Shown in pieces: positions 54,394 through 64,000 of a DNA stretch of 64,000 nt; position 1 is the stretch's first letter; every line of letters starts with the position of its first letter. Where the stretch lies: contig OW121743.1 of NCBI GenBank assembly GCA_933228675.1, forward strand, positions 51,877,215-51,941,214. Reading direction: 5' to 3'. The notes under the pieces were generated by a model. The model saw only the letters and a list, made by a program, of their open reading frames with translations. It ran no database searches and was not told the origin of the DNA. A program made the position numbers and the translations under genes. This DNA comes from Stomorhina lunata (lineage: Eukaryota; Arthropoda; Insecta; Diptera; Rhiniidae).

Positions 54394-56602
54394 TATACCC
54401 ACCACCAAAAAGAATGGGGGGTATATTGAGATTGTCATTCAGTTTGTAATTTCCTTAATCTTGGCTCAAAAATCGAAATTGAAGTATATGACCAGTTCAT
54501 AAAAAACTTACGAAAACACCAAAATACAAAAACAAAGGGGGTTTATGTCCGCCACATAAAAGCGCGATAGCGCCTTAACGAAATAGTCAATTTTCAAAAA
54601 ATTTATTATAAAAAATCAATTTTCAACAAATTTCCTATAAATAGTAAATTTTCAAAACAAAATCCAATAAATAATGAATTTTCGAAAAATTTCCTTTAAA
54701 TAGTCAATTTTCGAAAAATTTCTTATAAAAAGTCAATTTTTGAAAAAATTTCTATAAATAGTCAATTTTCACAGAATATCCTATAAATAGTGAATTTTTT
54801 GAGAATTTCCCATAAATAGTAAATTTTTGAAAAATTTCCTATAAATAGTCAATTTTCGAAAAATTTCCTATGAATAGTTAATTTTCGAAAAATTTCCTAT
54901 AAATAGTAAATTTTCGAAAAATTTCCTATAAATAGTAAATTTTCGAAAAATTTCCTATAAATAGTAAATTTTCGAAAAATTTCCTATAAATAGTAAATTT
55001 TCGAAAAATTTTCTATAAATAGTAAATTTTCGAAAAATTTTCGAAAAATTTCCTGTAAAGAGAAAATTTTCGAAAAATTTCTTATAAAAAGTCAATTTTT
55101 GAAAAAATTTCTATAAATAGTAAATTTTCACAGAATATCATATAAATAGTGAATTTTCTGAGAATTTCCAACAAATAGTAAATTTTCGAAAAATTTCCTA
55201 TAAATAGTCAATTTTAGAAAAATTTCTTATAAGTCAATTTTCGAAACATTACCAATAAAAGGTAAATATTCGAAAAATTTCCTTAAAGTAGTAAATATTT
55301 GAAAAATTTCTTTTAAAAAGTTAATTTTCGAAAAATTTCCTATAAATTTTCAATTTCCGAAAAAATTCCTGTAAATAGTCAATTTTCGAAGAAATTCCTA
55401 TAAATAGTCAATTTTCGAAAAAATTCCTATAAATAGTCAATTTTCGAAAAATTTCCTATAAATAGTAAATTTTCGAAAAATTTCCTATAAATAGTAAATT
55501 TTCGAAAAATTTCCTATAAATAGTAAATTTTCGAAAAATTTCCTATAAATAGTAAATTTTCGAAAAATTTCCTATAAATAGTCAATTTTCGAAAAATTTC
55601 CTATAAATAGTAAATTTTCGAAAAATTTCCTATAAACAGTCAATTTTCGAAAAATTTCCTATAAATAGTCAATTTTCGAAAAATTTTCTATAAATAGTAA
55701 ATTTTCGAAAAATTTCCTATAAATAGTCAATTTTCGAAAAATTTTCTATAAATAGTAAATTTTCGAAAAATTTCCTATAAATAGTCAATTTTCGAAAAAT
55801 ATTCTATAAATAGTCAATTTTCGAAAAATTTCCTATAAATAGTCAATTTTTGAAAAATTTTCTGTAAATAGTATATCAGTATATCAAATTTTATAGGAAT
55901 CGGTCCATATTTGACTATAGCTTTCATATAAAAAACACTCCAAAACCAAAAAAAAAAAAAATGTTGCAAAGTCCAGTTAAAAGCTATTAAATTAGAAAAT
56001 ATGGCAGCTATGGCCACTTAATTTTGCAAGAATATGTTCTATATAAAAGCCCTTCAGTGTGTAAAATTTTGTTACAATCGGTTAACATTTGGCTATAATT
56101 CTTATATATACCTATAACATGCCCTTTTTATATCTACAATCAAAAAGATTCGGAGGTACAAGCAGCAAAATTAATATTGCACCAATGTCCAGACTTTATA
56201 TACGGTAGATGCATTAGGAACTCCTACCGAAATATATGGACCTTTGGTATTGCTATCAACATCTTTATCCTAACTAAATATTAAGATAAACGAAAAGTAT
56301 TTAGAACTTATTAATATAAATAAAACCATACCCGGTTACGATAATGAAAATGAGTTCAAAGTAAATACTAAGGAAACCACTTCATACTTTTAAATGTTAA
56401 ACTATAAAGCTACTGCAACCGAATTTAGTCCAAATATTTTGCCAACAATATCAATAAGCGTAACAACTTTATTCGAATTTGGTCCACATTTTGAATTAGC
56501 TGCACCTTCGTAGATATATGAGATATGTTTCTACATTTAACAGAACTTGATGGTGGGTGCATAAGATTCGGCACAGCCAAATATAACACTCTTACTTGTT
56601 TC
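54394..56602 (+). mobile_element. Q family element, long copy containing array J2
   Basis: The 5' end is TATACCCACCACCAAAAAG followed by AATGGGGGGTATATTG, itself an inverted ATACCC/GGGTAT structure. The 3' end carries the hairpin ATTCGG...CCAAAT and then ACTCTTACTTGTT. The interior from 54580 to 55872 is a 29-bp minisatellite; outside it the copy resembles 2886-3812. A minisatellite core, subterminal inverted motifs and a 3' hairpin next to TT are the layout described for Helentron-associated elements. No protein is encoded. Confidence 0.65.
54580..55872. repeat. 29-bp array J2 (TTTTCGAAAA core) inside a Q element
   Basis: About 44 units of the same family as 48196-49562 (ATTTTCGAAAAAT, TTCCTATAAATAGT). 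Edges are diverged; 55440-55800 is the most homogeneous. It is enclosed by Q-family sequence on both sides. Confidence 0.95.
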
Positions 56603-57204
56603 TATGTATTTTTCTGCATTTTTTGAATGTTTGTTTTAGCGTTCAACTATATAGTACCTATTGTAGGGTAAAAAGTTTTCAAATTTAATCTACTATATCT
56701 ACTTACATACCTACATGGATTTTGCTTACAAAAGTAATACTTGTATAAATAAATATTTTCTTTGTATCAAACAAAATAAAACATTTTTTAATTGAAAATT
56801 TTTTGAAGTATTGTAAGTGTTTAATGAAAAAGAAATATTGATGTAAGTTTTGCAAATGCATTTAGTTTATTAAACTTAAGACAAAAATTTTAATTTATAA
56901 AAATATTTTATAATCTCAAGCGTTTGCTATTCACTTTAAAGTAACTTTTAGTAACTTTGAAGAACAATAGATTGAAACTACCAAAATTTATCAATAGTAA
57001 ATTTTACAAATTTGGTATTTTTAACATTTTACTTAAGTAACATCTTTCAAATCTTGTAAGTGTTTTAACATATTTCAGTCTTTACTGCTCTGGTTTATGC
57101 TAATTTAATTGAAAAATACCCCTTTCATTTAGGCATAATAATAATTCAAACCTAAACTATTAAACCAAAAGACCTCAGATACATAACACAAGTCTACATC
57201 AAAA
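56603..57204. other. Non-repetitive AT-rich DNA
   Basis: No gene or repeat was recognised. Confidence 0.45.
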
Positions 57205-57440
57205 CAAGTAAAAAAATGTGATATAGTCGGTCAGGCCCGACCATACGATACCCTTCACCACTAAGGTCAAAGGTGTTCTTTTTCCTGTATAAAGACAAAT
57301 ATTTTCTAAATTTTGCCATCATACAAACATTTTCTAAAAACTTATATATTTAAGCTATTTCCGTCATTTGGACTTATATGAGAGCTAGGGTCAAATGTGG
57401 GCCGATTATCTCGAAATTTGGCAAACTGATTACAGTTGTT
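57205..57440 (-). mobile_element. P family copy, truncated
   Basis: Matches the first 235 bp of the 4045-4829 copy (AACAAGTAA, hairpin variant GTCGG...CCGAC, CATACGATACCCTTCACC) and stops at GATTACAGTTGTTACAA. There it meets an inverted Q 3' end (AACAAGTAACATTCGGCTGT), a second rolling-circle-type end inserted into it. Confidence 0.75.
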
Positions 57441-57474
57441 ACAACAAGTAACATTCGGCTGTGCCGAATCTTGT

Positions 57475-57850
57475 GTGTTTGGTACTTTTTTGAAACTATG
57501 TCCGATAGGGTGTAAAAAAGGGGTGAAAACTGTTTTTTTGGTACTTTTTTAACCCACTCTTATATTTTAAACTAAACAATATAGAAAGAAACAGTAAACA
57601 CGTATTTGGTTCTTTTTTGATTTTGGGCCAAAATGGGTAAAAAAGGGATAAAATGATAACTTAACATCTCAAAAAGTAATATGAATAGAAACATTATGTT
57701 AACTGCGTTTTAATAAAATGTACCGAATTCAATTGGTACCAAAGAAGTACCAAATATGCATATGGAATTTTTTGAAATTAGGGGATACAAATTAGTAATG
57801 TTATACCTTTTAAACAAATGAATGTTTGTCTGTATGTATGTTCTTTATAG
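57475..57850. repeat. Dispersed repeat K, second composite copy
   Basis: Same blocks and order as 1840-2264, including GTACCGAATTCAATTGGTAC and TGTATGTATGTTCTTTATAG, leading into a 131-bp array. Confidence 0.8.
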
Positions 57851-58645
57851 AATAGTAAACTGTGAATTGGATCATGTTATGCTCTTTAGCGAAGATGTTG
57901 GAGATAAGGCGGCGAAGGTTCTTAAGTTGATAAGACTAATTTCCAACAGATGGCGCCTGAAAATTACTAAAAATTAAATAAATCGTAAACTGTACATTTG
58001 ATCATGCTATGATCTTTTGCAACGTTGTAGCGCATGAGCCGGCGAATGCTCTGTAGTTGGTATGAATAATTTTCGACAGGTGGCGCTACTGAAACTTACA
58101 CAAAGTCAATTTAATCGTAAGCTTCACATTTAATCATGATACAAAGTTGTTGCACATGAGCCGACGAAGGTTTCTTAATTGGTATGAAGAAATTTTGGCA
58201 GGTGGCGGCACTGAAATTTCCTCGAAGTCAATTTAATCGTAAGCTGTACATTTAATCATGCTATAATCTTCAGCAAAGTTGTTGCGGATAAGCCGACGAA
58301 TGTTTACGAATTAGAATGAGCAAGGTCCGACAGGTGGCGCCACAGAAAATTACTCAAAATGAATTAAATCGTAAACTGTGCATTAGATCATATTATAATC
58401 ATAAGCAAAGTTATTACGCATAAACAGATGAAGATTTCTTAGTTAGTGTAGACAACTTCAGGTGGCGCCACTGAAAACTACTCAAAATGAATTAAATCGT
58501 AAACTGTACATTTTATCAGACTATAATCTTTAGCAAAGTTGTTAGCAAAGTTGTTGCGCATGAGTCGACGGAGATTTCTATTGGTATGACCAATTTCCAA
58601 AATTATTAAAATGAGTTAAACTGTAAACTATGCAAACTATATGTT
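57851..58645. repeat. 131-bp tandem array with GTGGCGCCAC core, second block
   Basis: About six diverged units of the same repeat as 2265-2885. One unit is shortened (about 58135) and one has a duplicated AGCAAAGTTGTT (58525-58555). Confidence 0.85.
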
Positions 58646-58819
58646 GGTCTTACAAAATAAATAAAATAATTCAAAATTAACTGAATATTTGTATAATGTT
58701 TAGAGGAAACCAATTTTTTTTAGTACTTTATAAAATAAAATATATAAAAACTTTAAAATTTGCCTCAAAATGCTTATCTTAAAGCTCCGAGCAAGGCTCG
58801 GTCAACCAGGTTCTATTGA
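58646..58819. other. Short unassigned spacer
   Basis: Contains CGAGCAAGGCTCGGTCAACC near 58789. Nothing else was recognised. Confidence 0.4.
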
Positions 58820-59312
58820 GCTTATTCTTGCAAAATTTAGTGGCCATAGCTATCATAGTTTCTAATTTAATAGCTTTTAACTGGAGTTTGCTAAAATTTT
58901 TGTTTTCCGTGAGTGTTTTTTTTTATGAAAGCTAAAGTCAAATATGGACTGATTCCAATAAAATTTGATAAACTGATCAAAAAATTGCATAAAACTTCCC
59001 TATTTTAAATTTAATCGTCATAGCTATTACGATTGTATTCAATTTATCAGCATTAATGTGTTTCCCGGGGCGGGGTTATATGGGAGCTCTAACTAAATTT
59101 AAACCGATTTTGTCCATTTTCAACACACATCTTTTTCAAGACATCCAAAATATTTTTGTAAAATTTTGTCTCTCTAGCTCTTTTCGTTAAGGCGCTATCG
59201 TGCTTTTATCTGATGGACAGACGGACATAAAGAACCTTTTCTTTATGTATTTTTGTGTTTCCATAAGTTGTTCATATGGGAGCTATGGTAAAATGGTGAC
59301 CGATTGTGACAA

Positions 59313-59386
59313 AATTTTGCACACTGGCTGACATTGACATAAGACACAAGGAAGTCTTATGTCAATGTCAGCCAGTGTGCAAAATT
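59313..59386. repeat. Perfect 33-bp-arm palindrome, template-switch scar
   Basis: A perfect 33-nt arm (59313-59345), an 8-nt loop ACAAGGAA and the perfect complementary arm (59354-59386). The paralogous segment about 790 bp downstream (60100-60145) has no palindrome and reads ...GACATAAAACTTCCTTGTGC. So about 35 nt here is an inverted copy of its own left neighbour, and the loop is the inverted TTCCTTGT. Confidence 0.9.
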
Positions 59387-60715
59387 AATTTAATTTTACT
59401 AGCTCTTGTAGTTAAGGAGCTATCACGATTTTATCTGACGGACAGACGGATATAAATCCCCTTTTCTTTTTGAATTTTTGTGTTTTCGTAAGTTTTTTAT
59501 ATGGAAGCTAGGTCAAATGGTGACCGATTGCGACAAAATTTTGCACACTGGCTGGCATTGGCATAAGACTTTCTTGTGCCAAATTTAGTGGTTATATCTG
59601 TTATACTTTTATTTTATTTTATTGGCATTTAAGTGTATTTTAGGTGAAATTTAGGCTGTTTTCGTAAGTTATTTGTATGGGAGCTATGGCTAAATGTGAA
59701 CCGATTTTGATGAAATTTTACAAGCTGTCTAGGGCTAATGTAAAACTTCTATATACCAAATTTTGTCATCATAGCTGCTATAATTTGTCATTTATTAACA
59801 AATAAGCGATTAGCCTAGACGGGGTTATACGGGAGCTATGGTCAAATGTGAACCGATTTTGCCCAATTTCAATACCAAAATTTTCTCAAAGATGAAGAAT
59901 ATTTTTACTAAGTTTCAGTGAGCTAGCTCCTTTCGTTTAGGCGTTATCGTGATTTCAACAGACAGACAGACGGACAGACAGACGGATAGACAGACGGACG
60001 GACAGACGGACATAAAGAACCTTTTCTTTATGTATTTTTGCGTTTCCATAAGTTTTTTATGTGGAAGCTATGGTCAAATGGTGACCGATTGTGACAAAAT
60101 TTTTCACACTGGCTGACATTGACATAAAACTTCCTTGTGCTTAATTTAGTCTTACTAGCTTTTGTAGTTAAGGAGCTATCACGATTTTATCTGACGGACA
60201 GACGGACACAAATCCCCTTTTCTTTTTGAATTTTTGTGTTTTCGTAAGTTTTTTATATGGGAGCTAGATCAAATGGTGACCGATTGCGACAAAATTTTGC
60301 AAACTGGCTGGTATTGATATAAGACTTTCTTGTGCAAAATTTAGTGGTTATATCTGTTATACTTTTAGATTTATTGGCATTTAAGTGTATTTTAGGTGAA
60401 ATTTAGACCCTGTTTTCGTAAGTTTTTTGTATGGGAGCTATGGCTAAATGTGAACCGATTTTGATGAAATACGATTTTGATACGCTGCCTAGGGCTAATA
60501 TAAAACTTATTTATACCAAATTTTATCATCATAACTGCTATAATTTGTCATTTATTAACAAATAAGCGATTAGCCTAGACGATGTTATACCGGAGCTATG
60601 CTCAAATGTGAACCGATTTTGCCCAATTTCAATACCAACATTTTTTCAGAGATGAAGAATATTTTTACTAAGTTTCAGTGAGCTAGCTCCTTTCGTTTAA
60701 GCGTTATCGTGATTA

Positions 60716-61039
<324 letters not shown>

Positions 61040-61157
61040 GCTTAGCTCAATCGTCTTAGAATTTCAAAAGGACTCAGAATATATATCGTTTTTGGTTTTT
61101 GAGTCAATATTAAAGAAATTACAATATACCCCCCATTCTTTTTGATGGTGGGTATAA

Positions 61158-61722
61158 AAGTTATGTATGCAAAAATAAACTTAAAATTCCCATTATCTTA
61201 CGAGCAATTTAGAAGCGTTTAAGTGTTTTTGTCTTATTAAATGCGTTTTGACAGAAGAGTTTGTATGGGAGCTATAGTCAAATGTGAACCGATTTCAATC
61301 AAATTTCGCACAGTGATTTTGGTTTACATAAGCAATATTTATTTTAAATTTCATGTAAAAATAATGATATTTGCAGTCAAAATATCAATTCCGAGAAATG
61401 GGACCTATGGGAGCTATCACAAATAATGGACCGATTTTAACGAATTTCAATAGCCATATTCCGATTATCAAAAAAATAATCTATGTAAAATTTCATCAAA
61501 TTATCTTTAGAATTGCGACCTGTAGTTTGATTACAAGGTTTACATGGGGGTCCAGCCAGCCAACCAGACGGACGGACGGACATCGCTAAATCGACTCAGA
61601 AAGTGATTCTAAACCTATTCGTAAACTAAAAGATGGGTCTAAGACAAATATTTCTACGCGCTACATACATCAGCACAAACTTATAATACCCTTTTCACCT
61701 ATGGTGATGAAGGGTATAACAA
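61158..61722 (-). mobile_element. P family copy, truncated
   Basis: Matches the half of the P element from TATGTATGCAAAAATAAACT to TATGGTGATGAAGGGTATAA and abuts the next P-like copy end to end. Frames at 61241-61589 are chance. Confidence 0.75.
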
Positions 61723-62640
61723 GTAAGAAAGTGCTGAATTCGGTCAAGCTCGACCATATGATACCCTTCACCAATGAGGTCAAATGTTTATTTTTTTTTT
61801 TTTTGTTGGTGTCTAAAGACAAATATTTTCAAAATATTCAAAGATACTATTTCAAAAACTTTTATATTTACGCTATTTTCGTAATTTTGACATATATGAG
61901 AGCTGAGGTCAAATGTGCACCGATTGTCAAGAAATTCAGCAAATACATACATACAAACATAAAATTGTCAATATCTTCAGATTTACTAGCATTTAAGTGA
62001 TTTTCGTCTCATTTGGCTGAAAAGTTTGAGCTATGGTCAAATACGGACCGATTTCAACAAAATTTTTGTATTTTGTGTATATAAACAGTATTTGCTTCAA
62101 ATTTCATGAAAATATGCCGATATTTGCGGCCAAAATACCAATTTCGGTAAGTGAGACCCATGGGAGGTACCTATGAGACCTATGGATGGACCGATTTGGC
62201 CAAATTTCAATAGCAAGAAAAAACTGAAAAATATTTGTGTGTTTCTGTTCAGATGATAATCTTCGCTTTATGCTGATAATTGTTAGACACAATAATTCTT
62301 GTTTATTCTGTACCGCAAAAAAGATATAATGTGTAGTCTTCGCTCTGTCTAGAATTAGGGATAATCTTCCCGTAAAAAAGGCCTAACCAACCATCGAAAG
62401 GCGTGGAGGAATGGTTTCCCCACCAACATTTTTTGGTTTTATCAAAAAAACTATTTATTACAATAATTAATAATTGCAATAAAATGGGATCTTAAAGCAA
62501 TACACTACAGTTAAACTTTTTAATCAAATTTCCCTGAATTATCTTCAGAATTGCGGCGTATAATTTGATTACAAGTTGTGACTACAGCTGAAGGATGGAC
62601 TGACATCGTTAAATCGACTCAGGAAGTCATTATAAGAATC
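61723..62640 (-). mobile_element. Diverged P-like element
   Basis: Starts AACAAGTAAGAAAGTGCT, then hairpin TCGGTCAAGCTCGA and CATATGATACCCTTCACC. It runs through P-like segments with an insertion-like block containing CAGATGATAATCTTCGCTTT (also at 12611) and ends near CATCGTTAAATCGACTCAGG. More diverged than the other copies. Confidence 0.6.
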
Positions 62641-62673
62641 AGGGAGTGATTATAGGAATCAGACCTTTAATAA

Positions 62674-63232
62674 CACTGCTCTGCAGCCAAATCCTCCTTT
62701 TAATAAAACTATGTGGACTACATGGATTTTGATGCGCTAAACTCAGATCCGTTGTCGGTTTTTTTCCATTAGATCTGGATTTTTTATGGGCGTGGCAAAT
62801 TTTTCCCCTTATCCTATTTTCAAAATTAAAACACTTAAAGATGCATAACAAAATTGCTTTACTTTATCTTTTTTTTTATTTACATTTTTAACCTGAAAAA
62901 ATTACGAATTTCGCACGAAAAAAAAAATTTTCTCCATTAATTTCTGAATAACTCCAAAACGATAAGAGGTACAGAAAAATTATATTAGACTAAAATAAAT
63001 GCAATTTTGTTATGCATCTTCAAGTGTTTTAATTTTGAAAATCGGATAAGTCGTTCTTGAGTTAGGACGAAATAGGTCTCCGTACCTGAAAAATTTGCCA
63101 CGCCCATGGAAAAAAATCCAGATCTCATGGAGAAAAACCGAAAACGGATTTGAGTTTAGCGCATCAAGATCCACATAGTCCGCATAGTTTTAATAAAAGG
63201 AAAGACAAAAAATGAATTTTTGCAGAGCAGTG
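62674..63232. mobile_element. Foldback MITE with about 190-bp inverted arms (559 bp)
   Basis: Termini CACTGCTCTGCA and TGCAGAGCAGTG, flanked by TAA on both sides (62671-62673 and 63233-63235). Nearly the whole element is an inverted repeat: blocks such as GATGCGCTAAACTCAGATCC, ATGGGCGTGGCAAATTTTTC and AAAACACTTAAAGATGCATA recur inverted at 63000-63200. The loop is about 130 bp. The CACTG ends with a 3-bp target duplication suggest a CACTA/Chapaev-type relative; this is inferred. The frame at 62639-62851 lies in the arm and is not a gene. Confidence 0.85.
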
Positions 63233-63235
63233 TAA

Positions 63236-64000
63236 TCCTAAATAGACTTGGGATACCACGGCTGTATAATAAAACTGCGCTATAATATATTTGTATAAAA
63301 TTTATATACTAAGTAACCCTGGGCTATAATTTTATATGAGGATACACAAGTAATTTGATGTTAATTGAACATTTGGATTCAATGCAACAAATTCAATTAA
63401 CATAAAATAATATTTGTAATACCAATGGCTTTTTGCTATTAAACTATTATATTTATTTGAATTTTTCTAATTTTCAGGCCATACCTCTATCATAATAAAT
63501 CCATAATGATATGCAAAAATATGCAAAAAAAAATAATATAAAATACCCACCACATGTTGGCAAACGTCTGACCAATATCTAACATATTGATTTTTCTAAA
63601 CGAAACAACTAGTAAAATATTAAAAATATTTTACTCGCAAAATATCATTTGAAATTTGAATATTTAAAAAAATACTACACAATTATCTACAGCCATAAAT
63701 TAAGGACTGATATAAGACCGAAAAGAAAGCAAAAAGTATCCAAAACTTTCTTAAAAAAACTCCAACAGTTTGGAGAAAAGAAAAATATTTTATTTTTTTA
63801 AAGAAAATATTTTTTTTCGACATTCCTACAAACCATTTTAACATTTTTCCATTTTACAAACAAACCATTCAACCACATCAGACCCTGAAATTTATTCATC
63901 CAAAAAATATTTCGTAATTTTCTTCCCCCTTTTTAAGAAATGAAAGAAAGAAAGATGAAGAAGATTCAAGACCGAAAATAACAGACATAAACAGAAAAAA
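63236..64000. other. Non-repetitive AT-rich DNA
   Basis: No gene, array or recognised element up to the end of the window. Confidence 0.5.

Overview
The window looks like repeat-dense, gene-poor DNA from a fly, probably a calyptrate dipteran such as a blowfly or house-fly relative. The evidence is an AT-rich sequence, an R1-clade non-LTR retrotransposon, rosa-type (DD41D) and DD37E mariner/Tc1 elements, and several copies of two dispersed families with Helentron/DINE-like ends. The species call is inference. No complete host protein gene is visible. The only host-gene signal I can support is one candidate 60-bp internal exon on the minus strand (14397-14456), so the window may be a giant intron or heterochromatin-like intergenic DNA.

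Layout. 0.6-5 kb: a 28-30 bp array that inverts at its centre, a 131-bp array with a GTGGCGCCAC core, and the first copies of dispersed families here called Q and P. 6.6-20.8 kb: a chain of arrays, nearly all with a 31-bp period. Most share the palindromic core TTTTCTATAGAAAA but differ in a roughly 17-bp spacer. Several occur as reverse-complement pairs. 22.3-32.3 kb: an 11-bp satellite (GACTAGACTAT)n of about 460 near-identical units, split by a full-length R1-clade retrotransposon (25088-30015) with two open ORFs. 33.3-41.6 kb: nested transposons, including a DD37E element inside a P-family copy, a candidate hAT-like element, a cluster of CACAGTGG termini and a rosa copy. 42-48.2 kb: a tRNA-derived element, a 2.8-kb array of the palindromic decamer GACTATAGTC, a small MITE and a second rosa copy. 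48.2-58.7 kb: two 29-bp arrays with a TTCGAA core, a 230-390 bp tandem family and a second 131-bp array. 58.8-63.2 kb: Q and P copies with a (GACA)n tract, and a foldback MITE.

Tandem repeats make up roughly 25 kb (about 39%) by my hand estimate, and recognisable transposons most of the rest. Two arrays lie inside P/Q-type elements, as expected if minisatellites grow from the tandem-repeat core of Helentron-associated elements. Only the R1-clade element looks potentially active: both ORFs are intact, all visible catalytic motifs are present and it has a poly(A) tail. The DD37E and rosa transposases carry frameshifts, deletions or a nonsense codon.
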